DNA from: Flavobacterium sp. N2270
GTDB taxonomy: Bacteria; Bacteroidota; Bacteroidia; Flavobacteriales; Flavobacteriaceae
Assembly (NCBI RefSeq): GCF_025947225.1
Contig: NZ_CP110005.1
Location: 1,302,001-1,366,000, forward strand
Direction of reading: 5' to 3'
Length of the DNA: 64,000 bases
The notes beneath the pieces were generated by a model. It was not told the DNA's origin and did no database searches. It was given only the letters and a program-made list of their open reading frames with translations. Below, one piece after another: positions 35,487 to 42,995 of the stretch. Every line of letters begins with the position of its first letter. The stretch's first letter is position 1. Both the position numbers and the translations under genes were made by a program.

Positions 35487-37157
35487 ATGTCTACAAAAGC
35501 AGATTCTTGGGGATCACGTGTTGGTCTTATATTAGCAATGGCAGGAAATGCTGTTGGTCTTGGAAATTTTTTAAGATTTCCAGTGCAAGCAGTTCAAAAT
35601 GGAGGAGGAGCATTTATTATTCCTTATTTAGTATGTTTTTTAGTAATGGGTATACCATTATTATTTATAGAGTGGTCTTCAGGTAGATTTGGAGGTAGAT
35701 CTGGAAATCATAGTACTCCTTATATTTTAGATTCAATGGTTAAAGGAAGAATACTTAAATACATTGGTGTTTTTGGTATTTTTACAAATATTGCAGTAGC
35801 TGCATATTACTGTTATATTGAATCATGGACTATGTCTTATGTATATCATACCCTAATAGGAACTTTTGATGGAATGAGTCAAGCAAATGTTGCTGGTTTT
35901 TTTAATTCATATGTAGATGTAGCTCATTCAACAACAGGAATTCCTTATGAGGCTGTTGTTTTTTATGTAATTTGTTTAGTCTTAAATACTTTTATTCTAT
36001 CTAAAGGTATTGGAGGGATTGAAAAAGTTGCAAAAGTTGGGATGCCTTTATTAATTCTTTTTGGAGTTATATTAGCAGTTCGAGGATTAACTCTAGGAAC
36101 ATCTGGAGCTTCTGAAATTTTTCCAGATGCAAACGCGTGGGATGGTTTAAATTTTCTTTGGACACCGCAGTATGAATCAATTCTTGATTTAAAGGTTTGG
36201 ATGGCCGCAGCAGGTCAAATCTTTTTCACATTGTCAGTTGGTATGGGAACTATTCATTGTTATGCAGCTTATATTGAATCTAAAGATGATATTGCTTTAA
36301 ATGCTGTTTCTGCTGGTTTTATGAACGAATTTGTAGAAGTGGTTTTAGGTAGTTTAATTGTAATTCCTATTGCTGCTGGATATTTAGGGCTGGATTGGGT
36401 TATTCAAAACGCTGGTTTTGGTATGGCTTTTCAAACAATGCCTTATCTGTTTCAACAATGGGGTTCTACATTAGCTGTAGTAGCTGGAGTTTGTTGGTTT
36501 GGGCTTTTGTTCTTTGCTGGAATTACTTCTTCATTAGCAATGGGTACGCCATGGATGGGGTTTATGAGAGATGAATTTGGTTGGTCTAAAAATAAAGGAG
36601 CTTGGTCTTTTGGAGCAATGATTTTAGTTTTAGGTTTGCCAACTGTTATATTTTACCAAGAAGGAGTTTTTGATGAGTATGATTATTGGGCTGGTACGGT
36701 TAGTTTGGTTGTTTTTGCAATGTTAGAAACAATTTTGTTCTCTTGGATTTTTGGAATGGATAAAGGTTGGAGAGAAATAACAAGTGGTGCTGATATTAAA
36801 GTTCCAAATATTTATAAATTTATAATCAAATATGTAACTCCGGTTATGTTAATAATTATTTTCTTAGGTTCATTATTTAAGCCTTTAGATAATGATTGGT
36901 CAGGAAATGTTTCTAGTTTATTCTCAGGAAATGGATGGGCTTTAGATAACGGTTCTATAATTAAAACAATAATGCACTCTGGAATTAAAGAACAAATAAC
37001 TATTGCTACTGATCCTGTTATTATTGAACAGTTGCAAGATAAAATTTTCTATTTAAATTTTGCTAGGCTTTTATTAGTTGGTTTGTTTATGTTTATCAGT
37101 TTGTTAGTTTACATGGCTTTTCAAAAGAGACGTAAAGAAGGAAGAGCTACATTATAA
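35487..37157 (+). CDS. Sodium-dependent transporter of the NSS/SNF family
   Basis: 556 aa with about 12 membrane segments. The first helix carries the unwound sodium/substrate-site motif NAVGLGNFLRFPVQAVQNGG, and EWSSGRFGGRSGNHS follows helix 2. Later parts GVCWFGLLFFAGITSSLAMG contain sodium-site residues in helix 8. Bacterial members import amino acids (for example methionine, alanine, leucine or tryptophan) with Na+. The substrate is not readable from sequence. It is followed 19 nt downstream by a 53-aa membrane peptide, an arrangement like metP-metS of actinobacteria, then by a helix-hairpin-helix gene. Confidence 0.93.
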   Translation: MSTKADSWGSRVGLILAMAGNAVGLGNFLRFPVQAVQNGGGAFIIPYLVCFLVMGIPLLFIEWSSGRFGGRSGNHSTPYILDSMVKGRILKYIGVFGIFTNIAVAAYYCYIESWTMSYVYHTLIGTFDGMSQANVAGFFNSYVDVAHSTTGIPYEAVVFYVICLVLNTFILSKGIGGIEKVAKVGMPLLILFGVILAVRGLTLGTSGASEIFPDANAWDGLNFLWTPQYESILDLKVWMAAAGQIFFTLSVGMGTIHCYAAYIESKDDIALNAVSAGFMNEFVEVVLGSLIVIPIAAGYLGLDWVIQNAGFGMAFQTMPYLFQQWGSTLAVVAGVCWFGLLFFAGITSSLAMGTPWMGFMRDEFGWSKNKGAWSFGAMILVLGLPTVIFYQEGVFDEYDYWAGTVSLVVFAMLETILFSWIFGMDKGWREITSGADIKVPNIYKFIIKYVTPVMLIIIFLGSLFKPLDNDWSGNVSSLFSGNGWALDNGSIIKTIMHSGIKEQITIATDPVIIEQLQDKIFYLNFARLLLVGLFMFISLLVYMAFQKRRKEGRATL

Positions 37158-37176
37158 TATTTAAAAATAATTCATT

Positions 37177-37338
37177 ATGAATACAGAAGCACTAGTAACA
37201 ATGATATTGACGCAAGGAATTGTAATTTCTTTTGCATCATATTTTTTCTATAAGGTTTTAACGATACCGCCAAAACAAGAACCTGATTCGTTTTCAGAAA
37301 ATGATGATGAATTAGTTAGACAGCCTGAAAAAAAATAA
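37177..37338 (+). CDS. 53-aa single-pass membrane peptide behind the NSS transporter
   Basis: ATG at 37177, stop at 37336-37338. It starts MNTEALVTMILTQGIVISFA, continues SYFFYKVLTIPPKQEPDSFS and ends in an acidic/charged tail (ENDDELVRQPEKK). One hydrophobic segment covers about residues 5-30, with the charged tail presumably cytoplasmic. It lies 19 nt after the transporter stop and 7 nt before the next start, so it is in the operon. Size, topology and position match MetS-type small subunits, which in Corynebacterium are needed for MetP transport. Sequence identity to MetS has not been checked. Confidence 0.7.
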   Translation: MNTEALVTMILTQGIVISFASYFFYKVLTIPPKQEPDSFSENDDELVRQPEKK

Positions 37339-37345
37339 TTCAGTT

Positions 37346-38233
37346 ATGTTTCATAATATAAAATCCCATTTCCTATTTTCTAAAGAACATAGAGGTGGGA
37401 TTTTTTTGCTTATTGTTTTAATTGTATTGGTTCAATTAATGTATTTTTTTATCGATTTTTCTAAATTTGAAACTTCATCAAAAGAAAAAAATATTAACAA
37501 AGATTGGCTTTTGGTTCAATCTGAAATAGATAGTTTAAATGCAATTTCTAAAGTAAAAAAGTTTACAATTTTACCTTTTAATCCAAATTTCATATCCGAT
37601 TATAAAGGGTATTTGTTAGGTATGTCGGTTAATGAAATTGATAGGTTGCATAAATATAGAGAAAATAATAAGTTTGTTAATTCTGCTAAAGAATTTCAGG
37701 ATGTGACTAAAGTTTCAGATTCTTTATTAAAAATAATTTCTCCAAATTTTAAATTTCCAGATTGGGTTACGAAAAAAAATAAATATCAAAATAACTCTTC
37801 TCATAAGTTTTATAATAAAACTGAAAAAGTAATAACTCAAAAAGATATTAATATTGCTACTAAAGAAGAAATTATGGAGGTTTATGGAATTGGAGATAAA
37901 ATTTCAGATATTATTTTACAGGAAAAAGAAAAGTTCGGTGCTTTCGCATCAATTGATCAATTAGAATTTGTGTGGGGAGTTTCTCCAGAAGCTTTAGTCG
38001 ATATAAAAAAGAGGTTTTTTGTTAAGCCAAATATTCAAATTAAAAAAGTAAATATTAACAATCAATCAATAAAAGAGCTGGCTAAATTTCCTTATTTTAA
38101 ATACACGCTTGCAAAAGAAATTGTTACTTACAGAAGTATGAATGGAGATTTTAAAAGTATTGATGATTTAACAAAAATTAAAGGAATGCCTAATGAAAAA
38201 TTAAAAATAATAGCCTTATATTTGGAATTCTAA
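37346..38233 (+). CDS. Membrane-anchored helix-hairpin-helix (ComEA-like) protein
   Basis: 295 aa. One N-terminal membrane segment (GGIFLLIVLIVLVQLMYFF, about 17-36) after a short cytoplasmic KSHFLFSKEHR. Three HhH-type segments follow: MSVNEIDRLHKYRENNKF (about 92-110), INIATKEEIMEVYGIGDK (about 170-190), with ILQEKEKFGAFASIDQLE, and VNINNQSIKELAKFPYFKYT (about 232-252) with IDDLTKIKGMPNEKLK. HhH pairs bind DNA without sequence preference; the ComEA family acts in DNA uptake, but this protein is longer and a competence role is not shown. Its start is 7 nt after the small membrane peptide. Confidence 0.82.
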   Translation: MFHNIKSHFLFSKEHRGGIFLLIVLIVLVQLMYFFIDFSKFETSSKEKNINKDWLLVQSEIDSLNAISKVKKFTILPFNPNFISDYKGYLLGMSVNEIDRLHKYRENNKFVNSAKEFQDVTKVSDSLLKIISPNFKFPDWVTKKNKYQNNSSHKFYNKTEKVITQKDINIATKEEIMEVYGIGDKISDIILQEKEKFGAFASIDQLEFVWGVSPEALVDIKKRFFVKPNIQIKKVNINNQSIKELAKFPYFKYTLAKEIVTYRSMNGDFKSIDDLTKIKGMPNEKLKIIALYLEF

Positions 38234-38259
38234 AAAATTAACACAAAAGTAAGTTACAC

Positions 38260-39426
38260 ATGAGTATATATTTCACTGAAGAACATGAAATGTTTAGAGC
38301 AAGTTTTCGCGATTTTTTACAAAAAGAAGTTGTACCTCACATTGAAAAATGGGAAAAAACAGGAACTATAGAACGTTTTATTTGGAAAAAATTTGGTGAA
38401 ATGGGTTTTTTTGGGATTCGTTATCCAGAAGCTTATGGAGGAATGAATTTAGATTTGTTTTATACCGTTATTTTTTTAGAAGAACTTCAAAAAATTAATT
38501 CTGCTGGTTTTGCAGCTGCAATGTGGGCACACTCTTATTTAGCTATGACGCATTTAAATGCTGAAGGTGATGATAGAATTAAACAAGATTATTTAGCGCC
38601 AAGTATTTCGGGTGATAAAATAGGAGCTCTTTGTATTACTGAGCCTTTTGGAGGAAGCGATGTTGCTGGCATGCGAACAATAGCAGAAAAAAAAGGTGAT
38701 AAATACATTATTAATGGTTCTAAAACATTTATAACTAATGGTGTATATGCTGATTATTATGTGGTTGCTGCAAAAACAAATGTAGAACTTGGTAATAAAG
38801 GAATAAGTATTTTTTTAATAGATACAAATCTTAAAGGTGTTTCTGCTACTAAGTTAGATAAGTTAGGATGGAGAGCTTCTGATACTGCGGAAATAGCTTT
38901 TGATAATGTTGAAATCCCGGTTGAAAATCTTATGGGTGAAGAAGGGAAAGGCTTTCCTTATATAATGCAGCATTTCGCTTTAGAAAGATTAATAATGGCT
39001 ATTAATGCTCATGCAAGAGCAGAATATGCTATAAATTATACTATAGATTATATGTCGCAAAGAGAAGCTTTTGGTAAAACAATTAATAAGTTTCAAGCTT
39101 TAAGACATAAAATGGTTGAACATGCAACAGACGTAGAGCATTGTAAAGTTTTTAACTATGCTGCAGTAGCTCGTTTAGATAAAGGAGAATATGTTGTTAA
39201 GGAAGCAACTATGGCTAAACTGAAATCAACTAAAGTTGCTGATGAAACCATTTATAGTTGTTTGCAGTTTTTAGGAGGTTATGGTTATATGGAAGAATAT
39301 CCATTAGCACGATTGTCTAGAGATAGCCGCTTAGGACCAATTGGAGGAGGGACATCAGAAATTTTAAAGGAAATTTTATCAAAAATGATAATAGATAATC
39401 AAGATTATAAACCTGCTGTAAAGTAG
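38260..39426 (+). CDS. Acyl-CoA dehydrogenase
   Basis: 388 aa, full length. N-terminal helical domain, middle beta domain with ALCITEPFGGSDVAGMRT and GSKTFITNGVYADYYVV, C-terminal FAD/acyl-CoA domain with REAFGKTINKFQALRHKM and FLGGYGYMEEYPLARLSRD. At the usual medium-chain catalytic position (YEGT) it has IGGGTSE, so the base is not there; a Glu in FALERLIMAINA matches the position used by isovaleryl- and long-chain-type enzymes. It oxidises an acyl-CoA to the enoyl-CoA and passes electrons to ETF. The substrate may be long-chain or branched; not certain. 26 nt after the HhH gene; terminator follows. Confidence 0.9.
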   Translation: MSIYFTEEHEMFRASFRDFLQKEVVPHIEKWEKTGTIERFIWKKFGEMGFFGIRYPEAYGGMNLDLFYTVIFLEELQKINSAGFAAAMWAHSYLAMTHLNAEGDDRIKQDYLAPSISGDKIGALCITEPFGGSDVAGMRTIAEKKGDKYIINGSKTFITNGVYADYYVVAAKTNVELGNKGISIFLIDTNLKGVSATKLDKLGWRASDTAEIAFDNVEIPVENLMGEEGKGFPYIMQHFALERLIMAINAHARAEYAINYTIDYMSQREAFGKTINKFQALRHKMVEHATDVEHCKVFNYAAVARLDKGEYVVKEATMAKLKSTKVADETIYSCLQFLGGYGYMEEYPLARLSRDSRLGPIGGGTSEILKEILSKMIIDNQDYKPAVK

Positions 39427-39454
39427 TTAATAATTTAAAAAGCATATAATAAAT

Positions 39455-39495
39455 AAAAAAGTCAAGATATAGGTAATTATATCTTGACTTTTTTT
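39455..39495 (+). terminator. Terminator of the acyl-CoA dehydrogenase gene
   Basis: AAAAAAGTCAAGATAT and ATATCTTGACTTTTTT with an 8-nt loop, followed by Ts, 28 nt after the stop at 39426. Confidence 0.92.
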
Positions 39496-39639
39496 AAGCC
39501 GATGCAGTTGTCGTCCATGTCTTTTATTAAAATATAAAGGACGTTGTTTCCATTTGAGCTAGAGGCGTCAGTTTTAGTTCAAAAATAAAATCTATTAAAA
39601 TAATTAAGAAATCATAACTTATAATTCATAATTATTTTA

Positions 39640-39647
39640 TAGTTTTG
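39640..39647 (+). promoter_or_regulatory. -7 promoter box of rpsU
   Basis: TAGTTTTG matches TAnnTTTG, giving a leader of roughly 25 nt to the ATG at 39677. The upstream 140 nt holds no gene; a weak hairpin GTCTTTTAT/ATAAAGGAC lies at about 39519-39542. Confidence 0.6.
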
Positions 39648-39660
39648 CACTCTTAACGAG

Positions 39661-39668
39661 AGGAGGTG
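39661..39668 (+). promoter_or_regulatory. Full Shine-Dalgarno sequence of rpsU
   Basis: AGGAGGTG, complementary to all eight bases of the anti-Shine-Dalgarno CACCUCCU, 8 nt before the ATG at 39677. I saw no comparable sequence before other genes in this window, whose starts are preceded by A/T-rich bases. Known for Flavobacterium johnsoniae: the anti-SD is hidden on the ribosome by bS21 with bS18 and bS6, and rpsU keeps an SD, consistent with autoregulation by bS21. Confidence 0.9.
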
Positions 39669-39676
39669 TCAAGATT

Positions 39677-39871
39677 ATGTTAATTATACCAATTAAAGAC
39701 GGAGAAAATATCGACAAAGCGCTAAAACGCTATAAGAGAAAATTTGATAAAACAGGAACTGTTCGTCAGTTACGTGCACGTCAACAATTCATTAAACCGT
39801 CTGTTACAAACAGAGCTAAAATCCAAAAAGCATATTATATTCAACGAATGAATGACGCTTTAGAAGGATAG
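39677..39871 (+). CDS. rpsU: 30S ribosomal protein bS21
   Basis: 64 aa. MLIIPIKDGENIDKALKRYK followed by FDKTGTVRQLRARQQFIKPS: the standard bS21 pattern with a basic C-terminal half. It binds near the 3' end of 16S rRNA. In Flavobacterium it helps sequester the anti-SD, so free ribosomes lacking bS21 can initiate at the strong SD of its own message; the SD seen here fits that feedback. Monocistronic: terminator-like hairpin 25 nt after the stop. Confidence 0.97.
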   Translation: MLIIPIKDGENIDKALKRYKRKFDKTGTVRQLRARQQFIKPSVTNRAKIQKAYYIQRMNDALEG

Positions 39872-39895
39872 TAATTATAGATTACTAAATAATAT

Positions 39896-39940
39896 AACCG
39901 TTAGATAATAAAGTGTAACTTTGTGTCTAGCGGTTTTTTT
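39896..39940 (+). terminator. rpsU terminator whose U-tract abuts the recombinase start codon
   Basis: AACCGTTAGA (39896-39905) pairs with TCTAGCGGTT (39926-39935), one G-U pair, 20-nt loop, then T-run to 39940. The ATG of the next gene is at 39941. The loop contains the next gene's -7 box. Confidence 0.75.
39916..39923 (+). promoter_or_regulatory. -7 promoter box of the tyrosine recombinase gene
   Basis: TAACTTTG, exact TAnnTTTG match, inside the loop of the rpsU terminator, 17 nt before the ATG at 39941. Transcription should start inside the 3' arm, so the recombinase message itself would not form the hairpin. Confidence 0.55.
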
Positions 39941-40837
39941 ATGGATTCAAATTTAAATGCATACCAGAATTACTTATTAAAAGAAAAGAACTACTCAGTT
40001 CATACAATAAAAGCTTATTTAAGAGATGTTAGTTCTTTTAAACAATACTTGGTGAATAATCACGATAATGTTCAGTTGGAAAATGTCAATTATTCTTTAA
40101 TCAGAAATTGGATTGTTTTTTTAGTTGAAAGTGATAATTCAAATATATCTGTAAACAGAAAAATTTCCTCGTTAAAATCATTCTATAGGTTTTTGCTAAA
40201 AATAAAAGCAATTCAACAAAATCCGCTTTTAAAACATAAATCATTGAAAACGGCAAAAAAAGTTCAAATTCCATTTTCTGAAAATGAATTAAATGATGTT
40301 TTTAATTTAAATATTTATAATTCTGATTTTGAGGGAATACGAAATTATTTAATTATAGAGCTTTTTTACACTACAGGAATAAGGAGAGCTGAATTAATAG
40401 GATTGAAATTAAGTAATGTAGATCTTTTAAATAAAACAATTAAGGTTTTGGGAAAAAGAAATAAGGAAAGAATTATTCCGCTTCTAGATTGTACTATAGA
40501 TTTAATTAAAAAGTATTTATTAGAAAAAAAAGGTATAGATAAAGCTATTGAGAATGACGTGTTAATTTTATCAAAAAAAGGTCATAAAATAAGCGAATCG
40601 TTTGTTTATAGATTAATAAATGATTACTTTAGTACTGTGTCTCAAAAAATAAAAAAGAGTCCGCACGTTCTTAGGCATTCATTTGCAACTCATTTGCTAA
40701 ATAATGGAGCTGATTTAAATTCAGTAAAAGAATTGTTGGGTCATTCAAGTTTGTCTTCAACGCAAATTTATACTCATAGCAGTTTGTCTGAGATTCAAAA
40801 TGTATATAAGAACGCGCATCCTAGAAACAAAAAATAA
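39941..40837 (+). CDS. Tyrosine recombinase, XerC/XerD-like
   Basis: 298 aa from the ATG at 39941; a GTG at 39923 lies in the promoter box and is rejected. N-terminal SAM-like core-binding domain (about 1-95: YLLKEKNYSVHTIKAYLRD). Catalytic domain: Arg at 148 (TTGIRRAELIGLK), Lys in KVLGKRNKERIIPL, HxxR at 242-245 (HVLRHSFATHLLNNGADL), His 268 (LLGHSSLSSTQIY) and nucleophile Tyr 277. It is the right size and has the conserved rpsU/hpf/tuf context of a chromosomal Xer recombinase that resolves chromosome dimers at dif. No attachment site or phage gene is nearby. Confidence 0.9.
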   Translation: MDSNLNAYQNYLLKEKNYSVHTIKAYLRDVSSFKQYLVNNHDNVQLENVNYSLIRNWIVFLVESDNSNISVNRKISSLKSFYRFLLKIKAIQQNPLLKHKSLKTAKKVQIPFSENELNDVFNLNIYNSDFEGIRNYLIIELFYTTGIRRAELIGLKLSNVDLLNKTIKVLGKRNKERIIPLLDCTIDLIKKYLLEKKGIDKAIENDVLILSKKGHKISESFVYRLINDYFSTVSQKIKKSPHVLRHSFATHLLNNGADLNSVKELLGHSSLSSTQIYTHSSLSEIQNVYKNAHPRNKK

Positions 40838-40872
40838 TTCAAATGTTTAACTTAACCTAAATTAAATATAAT

Positions 40873-41175
40873 ATGAAGGTAGATATTCACGCAGTAAATT
40901 TTAATATCGACAGAAAACTTGTTGATTTTATTCAAGAAAAATTAGATAAGCTAGAAAAGTATTATGATAAGGTTGTTGCTTCTGATGTTTATTTAAAATT
41001 AGAGAACACTAGTGATAAAGAGAATAAAACCGTAGAGATTAAAATACATGTACCTGGTGATGAAATTCTTGTAAAGAAAACAAGTAAATCATTTGAGGAG
41101 GCTATTGATTCTGCAGCAAGTTCTGCTGAAAGAATGTTAGTGAAAAGGAAAGAGAAAATTAGAATGTTTTCTTAA
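40873..41175 (+). CDS. hpf: Ribosome hibernation-promoting factor, HPF/YfiA family
   Basis: 100 aa, short form. The family beta-alpha-beta-beta-beta-alpha fold is seen in MKVDIHAVNFNIDRKLVDFI, LDKLEKYYDKVVASDVYL, KTVEIKIHVPGDEILVKK and FEEAIDSAASSAERMLVKRK. It lacks the C-terminal dimerisation domain of long HPF. It should bind the decoding centre of idle 30S subunits. 35 nt after the recombinase; probably the same transcript. Confidence 0.93.
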   Translation: MKVDIHAVNFNIDRKLVDFIQEKLDKLEKYYDKVVASDVYLKLENTSDKENKTVEIKIHVPGDEILVKKTSKSFEEAIDSAASSAERMLVKRKEKIRMFS

Positions 41176-41200
41176 ATGTAAAAAAAAAGCAAAAAAAGTT

Positions 41201-41229
41201 TTGATTAAAAAATAAATTATATACATTTG
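41201..41229 (+). promoter_or_regulatory. Promoter of the tRNA-tuf operon
   Basis: TTG (41201-41203), 18-nt spacer, TACATTTG (41222-41229): full consensus, as expected for a highly expressed stable-RNA/tuf operon. Confidence 0.8.
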
Positions 41230-41230
41230 C

Positions 41231-41257
41231 AGTCCGTTAGAAATAGCGGGCTTTTTT
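41231..41257 (+). terminator. Terminator-like hairpin directly after the tRNA operon promoter
   Basis: AGTCCGTTA and TAGCGGGCT (9 bp, two G-U pairs) around a GAAA loop, then five further Ts. It would begin at or near the transcription start, 10 nt before tRNA-Thr. It may belong to hpf upstream (read-through stop), with the tRNA transcripts starting inside it. Confidence 0.6.
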
Positions 41258-41267
41258 AATAAAATAT

Positions 41268-41341
41268 GCCGATGTAGCTCAGCTGGCTAGAGCAGCTGAT
41301 TTGTAATCAGCAGGTCGTGGGTTCGAGTCCCTCTATCGGCT
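41268..41341 (+). tRNA. tRNA-Thr (anticodon UGU)
   Basis: 74 nt. Acceptor arm GCCGATG/TATCGGC with one G-U, anticodon loop TTTGTAA, T-loop TTCGAGT. CCA is not encoded. First of three tRNAs ahead of tuf. Confidence 0.96.
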
Positions 41342-41377
41342 CAAGTTCTTAAGATACTGAAAATTAAATGTTTAAAT

Positions 41378-41459
41378 GGGGAGATACTCAAGCGGCCAAC
41401 GAGGGCGGACTGTAAATCCGCTGATTACATCTTCGCAGGTTCGAATCCTGCTCTCCCCA
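41378..41459 (+). tRNA. tRNA-Tyr (anticodon GUA)
   Basis: 82 nt, class II with a long variable arm. Acceptor GGGGAGA/TCTCCCC, anticodon loop CTGTAAA, T-loop TTCGAAT. CCA is not encoded. Confidence 0.96.
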
Positions 41460-41523
41460 CATTTTTTTGTATTTAATAAGTTGAAAAATAATAACTTTAT
41501 AGTTATAGACCTGAGGAATTTTA

Positions 41524-41595
41524 GCCGGTGTAGCTCAGGGGTAGAGTGCTTCCTTGGTAAGGAAGAGGTCACGGGTTCAAATCCCGTCATTGGCT
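41524..41595 (+). tRNA. tRNA-Thr (anticodon GGU)
   Basis: 72 nt. Acceptor GCCGGTG/CATTGGC with two G-U pairs, anticodon loop TTGGTAA, T-loop TTCAAAT. CCA is not encoded. Immediately upstream of tuf. Confidence 0.95.
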
Positions 41596-41659
41596 CATAA
41601 GTTGTTTAAATTTGAACACTAATATATTATATAACACTAAGATTAAAAATCATTAAGTC

Positions 41660-42847
41660 ATGGCAAAAGGAAATTTTGATCGTTCGAAACCGCACTTAAA
41701 TATTGGTACAATCGGGCACGTAGATCACGGAAAAACTACATTAACAGCTGCAATTACAAAAGTATTGTCTGATGCAGGTTTGTCTGAGGCAAAATCATTT
41801 GACCAAATTGATAATGCTCCAGAAGAAAAAGAAAGAGGTATTACAATTAATACATCTCATGTTGAGTATTCAACAGCTAATCGTCATTACGCTCACGTTG
41901 ACTGTCCAGGTCACGCGGATTATGTAAAGAACATGGTTACTGGTGCTGCTCAAATGGATGGAGCTATCTTAGTAGTTGCTGCTACAGATGGACCTATGCC
42001 TCAAACAAGAGAGCATATCCTTTTAGGTCGTCAGGTAGGTATTCCTCGTATGGTTGTATTCATGAATAAAGTGGATATGGTTGATGATGCTGAGTTACTT
42101 GAATTAGTAGAAATGGAGATTAGAGATTTATTATCTTTCTATCAATATGATGGTGATAATGGTCCTGTTATTCAAGGTTCTGCTTTAGGAGGGTTAAATG
42201 GTGATGCTAAATGGGTTGCTACTATCATGGAGTTAATGGATGCGGTTGATAACTGGATTGAATTACCTGCTCGTGATATTGATAAGCCTTTCTTGATGCC
42301 TGTTGAGGATGTATTTACAATTACAGGTCGTGGAACTGTTGCTACAGGTCGTATCGAAACTGGTATTGCTAATACGGGTGATGCAGTTGAGATTATTGGT
42401 ATGGGTGCTGATAAGTTAACTTCTACTATTACTGGTATTGAGATGTTCCGTCAAATCCTTGATAGAGGTGAGGCAGGAGATAATGCAGGTATCTTATTAA
42501 GAGGTATTGCTAAAGAAGATATTAAAAGAGGAATGGTTATTGTTAAGCCAGGTTCTGTTAAGCCACACGCTCATTTCAAAGCAGAGGTTTATATCTTGAA
42601 AAAAGAAGAAGGTGGACGTCATACTCCATTCCATAATAATTACCGTCCTCAGTTTTATGTACGTACTACTGATGTTACAGGAACTATTACTTTACCAGCT
42701 GGTGTAGAGATGGTTATGCCTGGAGATAACTTGACTATTGAAGTTAATTTATTAAGTCCAATCGCATTATCTGTAGGTTTACGTTTTGCTGTCCGTGAAG
42801 GAGGTAGAACTGTAGGTGCAGGTCAGGTTACTGAAATTTTAGACTAA
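41660..42847 (+). CDS. tuf: Translation elongation factor Tu
   Basis: 395 aa. GTP-binding motifs: GHVDHGKT (19-26), DCPGHADY (81-88) and NKVD (136-139), followed by domains 2 and 3 ([25 protein letters not shown]). It delivers aminoacyl-tRNAs to the ribosome. Encoded between tRNA-Thr and tRNA-Trp, the classical tRNA-tuf linkage also found in other phyla. No SD at the start. Confidence 0.98.
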   Translation: MAKGNFDRSKPHLNIGTIGHVDHGKTTLTAAITKVLSDAGLSEAKSFDQIDNAPEEKERGITINTSHVEYSTANRHYAHVDCPGHADYVKNMVTGAAQMDGAILVVAATDGPMPQTREHILLGRQVGIPRMVVFMNKVDMVDDAELLELVEMEIRDLLSFYQYDGDNGPVIQGSALGGLNGDAKWVATIMELMDAVDNWIELPARDIDKPFLMPVEDVFTITGRGTVATGRIETGIANTGDAVEIIGMGADKLTSTITGIEMFRQILDRGEAGDNAGILLRGIAKEDIKRGMVIVKPGSVKPHAHFKAEVYILKKEEGGRHTPFHNNYRPQFYVRTTDVTGTITLPAGVEMVMPGDNLTIEVNLLSPIALSVGLRFAVREGGRTVGAGQVTEILD

Positions 42848-42871
42848 TTAATTAGTTTATAGATATTTTTA

Positions 42872-42903
42872 AAGCCAGTTGATGTGAATTCATCAACTGG
42901 CTT
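42872..42903 (+). other. Strong hairpin between tuf and tRNA-Trp
   Basis: AAGCCAGTTGATG and CATCAACTGGCTT form a perfect 13-bp stem with a 6-nt loop. There is no U-tract (CAATAAAC follows), so RNA processing or mRNA 3'-end protection is more likely than termination. Confidence 0.75.
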
Positions 42904-42909
42904 CAATAA

Positions 42910-42980
42910 ACGGGCGTAGTTCAAGGGTAGAATAGCGGTCTCCAAAACCGTTGATGGGGGTTCGAATCCCTCCGCCCGTG
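42910..42980 (+). tRNA. tRNA-Trp (anticodon CCA)
   Basis: 71 nt. Acceptor ACGGGCG/CGCCCGT, discriminator G, anticodon loop CTCCAAA, T-loop TTCGAAT. Sits between tuf and secE. Confidence 0.95.
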
Positions 42981-42995
42981 CAAATTATAAAGATA

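Noticed and set aside
39496..39640. Possible small RNA or gene between the acyl-CoA dehydrogenase terminator and rpsU
   Set aside because: No open frame, no promoter box followed by a terminator; only a weak hairpin at about 39519-39542.
39923..40837. Tyrosine recombinase taken as a phage or island integrase
   Set aside because: Context (rpsU, hpf, tRNA-tuf) is chromosomal core, there is no cargo, attachment site or direct repeat at the tRNAs; Xer-like housekeeping is simpler.
41372..41600. Open frames on both strands across tRNA-Tyr and tRNA-Thr (for example one reading MTGFEPVTSSLPRK)
   Set aside because: They lie on tRNA genes and are a well-known annotation artefact produced by tRNA sequence, not proteins.
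42872..42903. tuf hairpin as a true terminator
   Set aside because: No U-tract, and tRNA-Trp/secE follow closely without a visible promoter.
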